64,000 nt of DNA from Candidatus Enterococcus moelleringii (GTDB taxonomy: Bacteria > Bacillota > Bacilli > Lactobacillales > Enterococcaceae), in contig NZ_JAFREM010000025.1 of NCBI RefSeq assembly GCF_017377575.1, forward strand, positions 162,878-226,877. Reading direction: 5' to 3'. Numbering within the stretch: position 1 is the first letter of the stretch; each line of letters opens with the position of its first letter. The translations under genes were made by a program, and so were the position numbers. Of the stretch, positions 1 through 7,107 are shown one piece after another. The notes below the pieces were generated by a model. The model saw nothing but the letters and a program-made list of their open reading frames with translations. It had not been told where the DNA came from and did not search any database.

Positions 1-2
1 TT

Positions 3-53
3 AGTGATTTTGGTAAATTAACTCTGACGATTGAAAAGGCCCTTTTGAGCTAA
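3..53 (+). CDS. possible C-terminal end of an upstream gene (partial)
   Basis: One frame is open from the window edge to a TAA at 51-53 and would encode the tail SDFGKLTLTIEKALLS. The other two forward frames stop earlier (TAG at 2-4, TAA at 19-21). It could be the end of a gene truncated by the window start, but 16 residues are too few to name it. The remaining bases to about 170 hold no gene or clear riboswitch that I can recognise. Confidence 0.3.
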   Translation, partial: SDFGKLTLTIEKALLS

Positions 54-206
54 GTTTGAATCCGCCGGTGATAAATTGAGAGACTAGCGACACTTAATCG
101 GAAAAATATGTAAGTGAAAATCCAAGCTGCTTCTCCTCTTAATTATGCTAAACTAATAGAGGATTAATAAATGGATAACTATTCAATGGAGCAAAGGGGG
201 AAGACC

Positions 207-890
207 ATGAACAAGGGGAAAATCGGTTTTAGAATTGGCGAGGACATTAGACGTCCTGAGGATACTTCAATCTTTCAAAAATTATTGGATTTTGGTACAC
301 CTGCTCTTAGTGACGGACTTAATAAATTCAATACACTAGACTCAAGAATTAAGGCTATCTCGCAAGGAGTAAAATTGGCAGGACCTGCAATTACTGTCAA
401 ACTCAGACCGGCGGATAATTTAATGCTGCACAAAGCGATTGATATTGCTAAAGAAGGAGACATTATTGTCGTTGATACTGGAGGCACCGAAAACTATTCA
501 GTCATGGGAGGCTTGATGTCCAGTGCGGCTTTCAAGAAAAAAATCGGTGGTTTTGTGATTGATGGGGCGATTCGTGACGTGGAGGAATTAATGGAAAAGA
601 AATACCCTATTTTTGTCAGAGGAGTAACACCGGCAGTTGGAGACAAAGAGGGGCCAGGCGAAATCAACTATCCCGTCAGCTGCGGCGGTGTTGTTGTGAT
701 GCCGGGAGATTACGTAGTAGCAGATGACAATGGGGTGGTAATTATTCCGCCAGATCATATCGAGGAAATTGTGAGTGGAACTGAAAAGAAGTTAAAATAT
801 GAAGCAAATAGAGCGCTTGAAATTGAAGAAGGAACGATCACTAAACCTGATATTGATGAGAAGCTTCGTAAATTAGGTGTGCTGGATTAA
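207..890 (+). CDS. RraA-like / 4-hydroxy-4-methyl-2-oxoglutarate aldolase family protein
   Basis: A 227-residue protein of the RraA/HMG-aldolase fold, a family of metal-dependent aldolases and oxaloacetate decarboxylases that also includes the RNase E inhibitor RraA. Visible hallmarks are TPALSDGL near the N-terminus, the GG..S motif (VMGGLMSSAA), the substrate/metal loop VIDGAIRDVEEL and the C-terminal strand VVADDNGVVIIPP. RNase E regulation is unlikely in a Gram-positive host, so an aldolase/decarboxylase acting on 2-oxo acids is the better guess; the substrate is unknown. I chose ATG 207, which has the strong site AAAGGGGGA; an in-frame ATG at 171 with AGAGGA is the alternative. No terminator follows; a short hairpin (GTAAGC/GCTTAC) lies just downstream but has no T-run. 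Confidence 0.85.
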   Translation: MNKGKIGFRIGEDIRRPEDTSIFQKLLDFGTPALSDGLNKFNTLDSRIKAISQGVKLAGPAITVKLRPADNLMLHKAIDIAKEGDIIVVDTGGTENYSVMGGLMSSAAFKKKIGGFVIDGAIRDVEELMEKKYPIFVRGVTPAVGDKEGPGEINYPVSCGGVVVMPGDYVVADDNGVVIIPPDHIEEIVSGTEKKLKYEANRALEIEEGTITKPDIDEKLRKLGVLD

Positions 891-1045
891 TTGAAGTGAA
901 GGGTTAGTAAGCCTTGGCTGCTTACGGTAGGTCGACCCATTTCTGCTAATTTGCTAAACTTTACAAGGAATGCAGTTTGAGAATAGTCTGCTGTAAATTG
1001 ATCGTAAACTATGATGCAATAAGTTTGTGGAGTGTGAGTTCTATG

Positions 1046-1276
1046 ATGAATATAAAACCTGTGTCAGATTTAAGAAATTACAATAAGCTACTTAAAGAAG
1101 TTACAAAAGATCGGCCTGTTTTTTTAACTGAAAATGGACGTGGTATGTATGCGATAATCAATATTGAAGAATATGATCGTTTAAAAGCAAGCATAGAAAT
1201 TGTTGAAAAACTCAAGGAGGCCGAAAGTAGTGGAGTAGTTAGTCTCTCTGATGCTAAGAAGAGATTTGGACAGTGA
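1046..1276 (+). CDS. type II antitoxin, Phd/YefM family
   Basis: A 76-residue Phd/YefM-type antitoxin. It begins with the family signature NIKPVSDLRNYNKLL, followed by PVFLTENGRGMYAIINIEEYD, the DNA-binding Phd fold, and a C-terminal tail that would wrap the toxin. The start is one of two adjacent ATGs (1043 or 1046); 1046 lines up with the related antitoxin at 52748. The partner toxin gene overlaps its stop by 4 bases but is broken, so this is now an antitoxin without an active cognate toxin. Confidence 0.85.
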   Translation: MNIKPVSDLRNYNKLLKEVTKDRPVFLTENGRGMYAIINIEEYDRLKASIEIVEKLKEAESSGVVSLSDAKKRFGQ

Positions 1277-1597
1277 GTTATACAGTAGTTCTTACAAACG
1301 ATTTGAATGCTGACTTGGAATAATTTAGTTCTTATTTAACTGATAAATTTTCGGAAAAAATTTCAACTGAAGTTATTAGTCAGCTCTTTAGCACATTTGA
1401 TTCAATGGGAGAATTTCCCAAAAAAAGGAAAAGATGCAGCGACTTTAATGTTTACCCTACAAGGATACATGTATTTACCTCTTGAGAAAAATGTTCTATT
1501 TTATTCAATTGATGAAGATTCAAAGAAAGTGATGCTATTACGATTATTTTCTGTTAATGAAGAGTACGTGGAGAAATTTAAAGATTTTATCGGTTGA
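1273..1597 (+). pseudogene. degraded RelE/ParE-type toxin gene
   Basis: A GTG at 1273, overlapping the antitoxin stop as GTGA, opens a reading frame typical of a RelE/ParE toxin partner (VSYTVVLTNDLNADLE). It stops at TAA 1321-1323. The frame continues (FSSYLTDKFSEKI...FDSMGEFPKK) to a run of seven A at 1420-1426, where reading must shift to recover KGKDAATLMFTLQGYMYL and the typical toxin C-terminus LRLFSVNEEYVEKF. Removing one A restores the frame. Two independent lesions (nonsense plus +1 in a homopolymer) make it a pseudogene. Confidence 0.8.
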
Positions 1598-1626
1598 AAG
1601 GTCAAAGCTGAAAATTAAATTTTACC

Positions 1627-1662
1627 AAAAAAGTTGGCGAGAAAATCTCTCACCAACTTTTT
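1627..1662. terminator. bidirectional intrinsic terminator
   Basis: Hairpin AGTTGG.GAGA / TCTC.CCAACT with A-run before and T-run after. It lies between the toxin remnant and the oppositely oriented DUF441 gene and would serve both. Confidence 0.75.
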
Positions 1663-2123
1663 CATTTCGTCGTAAACACCTGAAGTGCCTGCATAATGCA
1701 ATAAGTAATTCCTGCTGCGATCACCGGGCCGGCTGCGACGCCTTTTAGAAACACAACACCCATAATAGTACCGAAAACTAATGCCACCGTTACTTCCGGG
1801 GATGAAGCGATCAGTCCAACTCCGCGCGCGGATAGCATGGCAACTAAAACGCCGCAGATCGTAGCTACCCAGCCTAATGGGGACTTCAAGGTATCCAACA
1901 AATCCTTCAAGACAATGTCTCCCGTAGCAATCGGAACCAGGATGGTAGCGGAAATAAGTGTAACGCCCCAATTTATCCCCTTTTGATTTAAGATAGTCAA
2001 TATTTTGTCTGATTGCGGCAATAATTTAAGGGCTAGTACAGCCAGTGTGGCAATCAGTAAGCTTTGATTTTTTGCTAAAAATGCAACTAATAGAATAATG
2101 CCAAGAAATAGCCAACTTTCCAA
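1662..2123 (-). CDS. DUF441 family membrane protein
   Basis: A 153-residue hydrophobic protein with about four to five membrane segments, matching the DUF441 (YeaL/YtwI) family in length and in its opening ESWLFLGIILLVAF and the conserved Asn-rich loop AKNQSLL. Molecular function is unknown. The start is taken as TTG at 2121-2123, which follows AAAGGAGAGG at good spacing and matches where family members begin; a longer ATG start at 2183 would add an unconserved hydrophilic extension. Monocistronic. Confidence 0.8.
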   Translation of the reverse strand: MESWLFLGIILLVAFLAKNQSLLIATLAVLALKLLPQSDKILTILNQKGINWGVTLISATILVPIATGDIVLKDLLDTLKSPLGWVATICGVLVAMLSARGVGLIASSPEVTVALVFGTIMGVVFLKGVAAGPVIAAGITYCIMQALQVFTTK

Positions 2124-2262
2124 TGAAATCCTCTCCTTTACAGAGTCTACTATACAAGAAATCCTGCCCAAGTGCGACCACAAATTGCTAACTAGATAAC
2201 AATTGTTCTAAAATACCAGGCAGATTTTACTAGTTTTGAACAAATATGGCGTAGAATTGTAG

Positions 2263-2280
2263 TTGTACGATAACGTACAA
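2263..2280. promoter_or_regulatory. inverted repeat upstream of NADH peroxidase
   Basis: TTGTACG-ATAA-CGTACAA: perfect 7-base arms, ending about 10 bases before the AGGAGG of the next gene. A second palindromic block around AACAATTGTT (about 2199-2208) lies further up. Either may be a redox-regulator operator; no regulator can be assigned from sequence alone. Confidence 0.5.
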
Positions 2281-2302
2281 AGAATTTTAGGAGGGATACA
2301 AT

Positions 2303-3664
2303 ATGAAGGTTATCGTTTTAGGATCTTCCCACGGCGGCTATGAAGCAGTCGAAGAACTTTTATTGGCGCAGCCTGATGCAGAAATTCAGTGGTATGAAAA
2401 GGGCGACTTTATCTCATTTATGGGGTGAGGCACGCAAATGTATCTTGAAGGAGTCGTAAAAGATGTGAATTCAATTCGCTATGCGACTGCTGAAGAGATG
2501 GAACAACGCGGGGTCCGCGTTTTCACAAACACTGAAATTACCAAAGTAGAGCCTGACAAACACCAAGTAGAAGTATTGAACCACGTTACAGGAGAATCAC
2601 GGGTGGAAAGCTACGACAAATTGATTTTAAGTCCAGGAGCGAATCCGTTTATCTTGCCAGTTCCAGGGAAAGACCTGGGCAACATCAAGACCATGCGGGG
2701 ACGCCAGGATACAATCGATTTGAAGATGCTGTCAGTTGATCCAGAGATCGAAAACGTTGTTGTAATCGGCGTTGGCTATATCGGAATCGAAGCAGCGGAA
2801 GCATTCGCCGTGTCTGGCAAGAAAGTTACTTTAGTGGATATCATCGATCGGCCATTAGGGGTTTATTTGGATAAACAATTTACCGCCGTTCTGGAAACAG
2901 AAATGGTGGATCACGGCATTAAGTTAGCAATGGGTGAATCCGTTGTGGAATTTGTCGGCGATGAGAACGGCAAAGTAACCAAAGTTGTCACAGACAAAGG
3001 CGAATACCCAGCTGATATGGTAGTCATGTCTGCCGGCGTACGACCAAATACTGCCTGGCTGAAGGATGCAGTAGAGTTATTGCCAAACGGAATGATTAAA
3101 ACGGACGAATACATGCGCACCAGTGAAGACGATGTCTTTGCAGTAGGTGATGCTACTTTGATCCAATACAATCCTGGCAATACGGCAGTCAATATTTCCC
3201 TGGCAACCAACGCCCGACGTCAAGGTCGTTATGCGGTTCGCAACTTAGAAGAAGCGAAATATCCGTTTCCTGGCGTGCAAGGATCTTCTGCTTTACGTGT
3301 TTTTGATTATAAATTTGCCTCAACTGGTTTAAATGACCAAATGGCCAGCAAACTAGGAATTAAAACCAAATCGGTTTTCTTGGATCAAGATACCTTGATG
3401 GACTTTGTTCCGCAAAACTTGAAGACAAGAATGATGTTCAAGCTAGTTTACAATCCTGAAAATCTGGAAATTCTAGGGGCGCAAATCATGTCTAAGGAAG
3501 ATTTGACTGCCAACATCAATGCGATTTCGATTGCCATTCAAACTCATTTCACCGTGGAACAATTGGCGTATGCTGATTTCTTCTTCCAACCAGAATTCGA
3601 TACACCATGGAATCTGTTGGGAATGGCTGGTTTGAAGGCCTTGCAACAAGAAAACAACGCATAA
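2303..3664 (+). CDS. npr: NADH peroxidase (CoA-disulfide-reductase family) with in-frame UGA at catalytic residue 42, candidate selenoprotein
   Basis: A 453-codon FAD/NAD(P)-disulfide-reductase homologous throughout to enterococcal NADH peroxidase, which reduces H2O2 to water with NADH through a single redox cysteine (Cys42) and His10. Seen here: FAD motif [11 protein letters not shown] with His10, then [12 protein letters not shown], then TGA at 2426-2428 (codon 42), then GTQMYLEG. The rest is complete: NAD motif [19 protein letters not shown] motif [12 protein letters not shown], and the C-terminal dimer domain ending [12 protein letters not shown]. In the known enzyme the segment reads FLSCGMQLYLEG, so the TGA sits exactly on the cysteine. 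The start ATG 2303 has TTAGGAGGG. An ATG-start protein from 2438 would lack the FAD fold and cannot be the native product. Reading UGA as selenocysteine, or a recent nonsense mutation, are the two explanations; Sec machinery is not in this window. Confidence 0.85.
2439..2467 (+). other. possible bacterial SECIS-like hairpin after the UGA
   Basis: TGTATCTT (2439-2446) can pair with AAGATGTG (2460-2467): 8 pairs, three of them G-U, around a 13-base loop starting with G and containing GGAG. The loop begins 19 bases after the UGA, inside the 16-37 base range used for bacterial SECIS models. The stem is weak and lies in conserved coding sequence, so it could be chance. Confidence 0.35.
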
Positions 3665-3673
3665 ACGGTTTAC

Positions 3674-3702
3674 AGGCTGCACTGAATAGTGTAGCCTTTT
3701 TT
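3674..3702 (+). terminator. intrinsic terminator of NADH peroxidase gene
   Basis: AGGCTGCACT-GAAT-AGTGTAGCCT followed by a T-run. Confidence 0.85.
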
Positions 3703-3760
3703 ATGGGCAGCACAAAAGTGTGGGCTCAACGAAACAGTACATAGAAGGAGTGGAAAAGGG

Positions 3761-4717
3761 ATGAAAATCGGGTTACGGACGATTAAAACAGCAATAGCCG
3801 CTCCGATTGCGCTAATGCTGGCCAATATGCTGGGCTTGGAAAGTGCGACAGCAGCGGCAATCATCACGGTGCTGAGCGTCACCAACACCAAACGCTCCAC
3901 CGCGAAAACGGCTGTGAATCGAGTGGTTTCTTTAACCTTAGCCACAGCGATTGCGGCTTTATTCTTTTCGCTTTTCGGCTTTACTGCCTTTGCATTTGGT
4001 TTGTATTTGCTCTTATTTATTCCGCTGTCGGTCCAGATGAAGATTGGCGAGGGGATTTCCGTCAGTTCAGTGTTGATTACCCATTATTTAGCTAGTGAAA
4101 GTCTGGCCCCATCGCTGATTTTAAATGAATATTTGCTGATGATTATTGGCGTCGGTTGCGCGCTAGTTGCCAATCTCTATATGCCTAATACCGAGAAGAA
4201 AATCAAAGAGGACCAGCAGGTAGTGGAAGTCATGATGAAAAAGCTGCTGTCGAAAATGTCGGATTCTCTCAACCAAATTACTAGTGAGGAAGTCTTGATT
4301 GAAGAATGCCAGTCTTTGGCGCAGTTCATCAAGCAGGCGCAAAAGCGGGCGCTGCAGTTTGAGGAAAATCGCCTGTGGTCACCCATCAGCTATTATTTTG
4401 AATATTTTGCCATGCGGCGTTTGCAAGTGAAAAACATGTCCGACATGTTGCAGGTCTTGATTCAATTAGATGCCACAGAGAGTGAAGCGCAAGAGCTGCA
4501 TGAGTTGTTTGATTTCACTGCCGAGACCTTGGCCGAAGACAACGACGGTCAGGAAATTTTGCGGAAAATCGAAGAGACGTATCAGCGCTACCGGGAAAAA
4601 GAACTGCCGGAAAATCGCCAAGCCTTCGAAAATCGGGCGATGCTGTTTCATTTATTCCAATTATTCCAGGATTTCATTGAGATAAAGGCTGGCTTTTATC
4701 GAGATATGACAAGATAA
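3761..4717 (+). CDS. aromatic acid exporter family protein (DUF939)
   Basis: A 318-residue protein with an N-terminal half of about five membrane helices (MKIGLRTIKTAIAAPIAL... to about residue 145) and a C-terminal cytoplasmic alpha-helical half. This is the layout of the Gram-positive aromatic acid exporter (ArAE/FUSC-like) family with DUF939 and DUF939_C domains. The conserved opening GLRTIKTAIA and TKRSTAKTA loop are typical. The family is inferred to export aromatic carboxylic acids; the substrate here is unproven. Start ATG 3761 follows AGAAGGAG. Single gene; a short spacer separates it from the DUF4097 gene. Confidence 0.85.
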   Translation: MKIGLRTIKTAIAAPIALMLANMLGLESATAAAIITVLSVTNTKRSTAKTAVNRVVSLTLATAIAALFFSLFGFTAFAFGLYLLLFIPLSVQMKIGEGISVSSVLITHYLASESLAPSLILNEYLLMIIGVGCALVANLYMPNTEKKIKEDQQVVEVMMKKLLSKMSDSLNQITSEEVLIEECQSLAQFIKQAQKRALQFEENRLWSPISYYFEYFAMRRLQVKNMSDMLQVLIQLDATESEAQELHELFDFTAETLAEDNDGQEILRKIEETYQRYREKELPENRQAFENRAMLFHLFQLFQDFIEIKAGFYRDMTR

Positions 4718-4765
4718 GCGGGAAGTCTGAGAGAAAATCGGTCTTATGACCTAGGAAAAAAGACG

Positions 4766-4798
4766 CTATTTCCTTTACTATTAAAGAGAGGGAAATAG
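4766..4798 (+). promoter_or_regulatory. inverted repeat in 5' region of DUF4097 gene
   Basis: CTATTTCC (4766-4773) and GGAAATAG (4791-4798) form 8-base perfect arms ending just before the AGGAGG of the next gene. It could be an operator or a hairpin masking the ribosome site. Confidence 0.4.
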
Positions 4799-4810
4799 GA
4801 GGAGTTTAAG

Positions 4811-5629
4811 ATGAAAAAAATTACAGTCGGGGTAATATTAGTTGGGTTAGCTATAGTAAGTATTTCAAGCATGGTTTTTCATAATCGATCCACCAATAAA
4901 ACATATGAAGCTGAGACTACGATTAAGAGCCTTGTCATAGACGACAACAATACGCCGATTACAGTAACGGGAACCAATGGAGATACTCTTACGATCCAGT
5001 ATAAAGAAACGCGCAATAATAAATATAAAATAGAAGAAGATCGTTCCGAGTTGGTGTTTGAACGAAAAACAAATTGGCTGCCGTTTAATTGGTTTAATTT
5101 CGGCGGTGACTCCGGTGAAATAGTTGTAGAAGTTCCGAACGATCAACTAGAGGAATTAACCATATCAACTGGCAATGCCCCTGTTTCGGTTGAAAATCTG
5201 TCACTGGAAAACGCCTTTATCGAGACGTCTAACGGTGAAATCGAAGTATCTGATTTAAAGGTTGACGACATTCTGTCAGCCAGAACTACCAATGCGATAA
5301 TCGTTGCTTCTGAATTAACCTTTGTGGACGGAGAATTTATCACTAGCAATGGTCAAGTTGAAGCTGATCAGCTGGAAGGTGAAACGATCATGTTGGAAAG
5401 TACGAATGCCGATTTGAATTTTGACAAGGTGAAAGTGACTAGTCTGCTGTCTGCTGACAGCAGTAATGGCCATATTAAGGGTAATATAATCGGCAAACAA
5501 AGTGAGTTTGAGATATACTCTGACACCTCCAATGGGAAAAATATCCCTGGTAACACAGATGTCACAAGGGATAAAATGATTGAGGCAGACACCTCGAATG
5601 GTGACATTGTAATTGAATTTAGTGAATAA
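4811..5629 (+). CDS. DUF4097-family beta-strand-repeat protein, membrane-anchored
   Basis: 272 residues. An N-terminal hydrophobic segment (ITVGVILVGLAIVSISSMVF) acts as a signal or anchor without a lipobox. The rest is repetitive short beta-strands with recurring TSNG/TSNGEI turns (for example ETSNGEIEVSD, DTSNGDIVIEF), as in DUF4097 solenoid proteins, which are often linked to cell-envelope stress loci. It is probably extracytoplasmic and attached to the membrane. It stands alone, without the usual DUF1700/PspC partner. Start ATG 4811 follows AGGAGG. Confidence 0.8.
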   Translation: MKKITVGVILVGLAIVSISSMVFHNRSTNKTYEAETTIKSLVIDDNNTPITVTGTNGDTLTIQYKETRNNKYKIEEDRSELVFERKTNWLPFNWFNFGGDSGEIVVEVPNDQLEELTISTGNAPVSVENLSLENAFIETSNGEIEVSDLKVDDILSARTTNAIIVASELTFVDGEFITSNGQVEADQLEGETIMLESTNADLNFDKVKVTSLLSADSSNGHIKGNIIGKQSEFEIYSDTSNGKNIPGNTDVTRDKMIEADTSNGDIVIEFSE

Positions 5630-5633
5630 ACAG

Positions 5634-5679
5634 CAGGTAAGGACAAGCGAGTTTCGCAGGTCCTTGCCTGTTTTATTTT
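5634..5679 (+). terminator. intrinsic terminator
   Basis: CAGGTAAGGAC / GTCCTTGCCTG (one G-U) and a T-rich tail, closing the DUF4097 gene. Confidence 0.85.
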
Positions 5680-5773
5680 CGAGTTCTTTCCTTTTGCCAG
5701 GTGCCAGCAATGGAGCTGCTTAGTTTGTCGGCGGAAAAATAGCAGCCGATTATTTTAAGTTACGATAACACAG

Positions 5774-5811
5774 CACCGAAGCTAGATCGTTGTTTAGTCT
5801 TCGGTGTTTTT
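5774..5811 (+). terminator. second hairpin with T-run in the 5630-5933 gap
   Basis: CACCGAAG / CTTCGGTG followed by five T. No gene lies between it and the preceding terminator, so it may end a small untranslated RNA; no convincing promoter was found for one. The rest of the gap carries only the next gene's promoter. Confidence 0.55.
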
Positions 5812-5870
5812 AGCTTTGATGTGGGGAGTTATATTTTAGCAATTGACTTGGGAAAAGCTTTTAGTTCGTA

Positions 5871-5900
5871 TTGAAAGATAGATCCTGCTTCGGGTATAAT
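5871..5900 (+). promoter_or_regulatory. sigma-A promoter of polysaccharide deacetylase gene
   Basis: TTGAAA (5871-5876), 18-base spacer, TATAAT (5895-5900). Transcription would start near 5907, which excludes an upstream translation start and supports ATG 5934. Confidence 0.7.
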
Positions 5901-5933
5901 CAAAGGAATTATGGAAAAGATAGTGGGTTGGCT

Positions 5934-6968
5934 ATGAATCGCAGAGAGTATCACAAACAAAATCAAAAGGGAAATCGTAGAGGTGCTATTATTGTCACCG
6001 GCATTTTGCTGCTAGTGGCAGAGGTGATAGGGGTTCTATTTGTTATTAATTATCCTCAGATGGAGGTCAATGGCCTCAAAAGTAAAGCAAGCCGGACGGT
6101 TAAGGTGGTTCAGGAAAAGTCGGTTAATCTAGCTTTAAACGGTCCGGAGCAAATGAATATCTACTTGGGAAGGGAGTACCAAGAATTAGGGGCTAAGCTA
6201 GATGGCAGCCAAGGAACTAAACTGCAGGATCAGCTGGAAACTAGCGGAACGGTTGACACGGATACTCCCGGCAGCTACGAGATTACTTACAAAGTAAAGG
6301 ATGACACCGGTGCGGTTCATCAAGCAAAAAGAAGAGTGAATGTGGTGGAAAAGCGGATTTACTTAACCTTTGATGATGGACCAGATGAAGCTGTAACGCC
6401 GCAATTTTTGGAAACACTGCGGAATGCTCATGTAAAGGGCACGTTCTTTGTAACCGGGCACGGGCCGGATCAGCTGATCAAACAAGCTTATGATGAAGGG
6501 CATACGATAGGTTTGCACACCTATACTCATGATTACGCGACTGTTTACGCTTCGGTGGGGAATTATTTCAGCGATTTGGACAAAGTGGCCCAGCGAGTCA
6601 AAGCCATCACGGGGGAGGAAGCCAAAATTATTCGCTTTCCTGGCGGGGGCTCCAACAGCATCAGCGCCAGCTATTCAAAAGGGATTATGACCACTTTGAC
6701 CGCGGAAGTTCAAGCTCGTGAATACCAATATTTTGACTGGAATGTTTCCAGCGGAGATGGCAGCAATCAAGCCTCTGCCGATATTCCATATCAAAATGTG
6801 ACGACCAACTTAGTTGATGGAGCAGATAATGTTGTTTTAATGCATGATACGAAACAAACTAGTGCAGATGCGTTGAAACGAATCATCGATTTCGGCCTTG
6901 CCAATGGCTATGCCTTTGAAAAATTGGAAATGGACAGTTTTACTGCCCATCATGGTGTGACGAATTAG
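5934..6968 (+). CDS. membrane-anchored polysaccharide deacetylase (PgdA-like)
   Basis: 344 residues. One N-terminal membrane helix (about residues 18-40), an Ig-like/DUF5011-type beta domain (about 60-140, ending GSYEITYKVKDDTG), and a C-terminal NodB carbohydrate-esterase-4 domain. Catalytic motifs are TFDDGP (Asp147/Asp148), HTYTHD (metal histidines), RFPGGGS and LMHDTK. Enzymes of this build remove N-acetyl groups from cell-wall glycans, usually peptidoglycan GlcNAc, and give lysozyme resistance. It acts outside the membrane. The start is set by the promoter at 5871-5900. Monocistronic with its own terminator. Confidence 0.88.
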   Translation: MNRREYHKQNQKGNRRGAIIVTGILLLVAEVIGVLFVINYPQMEVNGLKSKASRTVKVVQEKSVNLALNGPEQMNIYLGREYQELGAKLDGSQGTKLQDQLETSGTVDTDTPGSYEITYKVKDDTGAVHQAKRRVNVVEKRIYLTFDDGPDEAVTPQFLETLRNAHVKGTFFVTGHGPDQLIKQAYDEGHTIGLHTYTHDYATVYASVGNYFSDLDKVAQRVKAITGEEAKIIRFPGGGSNSISASYSKGIMTTLTAEVQAREYQYFDWNVSSGDGSNQASADIPYQNVTTNLVDGADNVVLMHDTKQTSADALKRIIDFGLANGYAFEKLEMDSFTAHHGVTN

Positions 6969-6989
6969 TAAAACCAAAACTTTTTAGAA

Positions 6990-7016
6990 AGAAGCTGTCT
7001 GATCAGCTTCTTTTTT
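6990..7016 (+). terminator. intrinsic terminator
   Basis: GAAGCTG-TCTGAT-CAGCTTC and six T, after the deacetylase gene. Confidence 0.85.
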
Positions 7017-7107
7017 GTTCTTTGAGAACATGAACGCTCGCTGAGCCTATTCTTTGCATTCAAATGAAACCGTATTCTATCATGGGGGAAAGAAAGGTGG
7101 AGAATGC

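Noticed and set aside
1..170. Possible FMN- or T-box-type riboswitch upstream of the RraA-like gene
   Set aside because: The only resemblance is a CCGCCGGTG stretch; none of the conserved cores I know is present.
2438..3664. Independent short CDS starting at MYLEG
   Set aside because: It would lack the FAD-binding N-terminus that is present and intact upstream in the same frame (2303-2425), so it is not a native gene start.
5630..5933. Small protein gene in the gap before the deacetylase
   Set aside because: No reading frame with a ribosome site; only hairpins and the promoter of the next gene.
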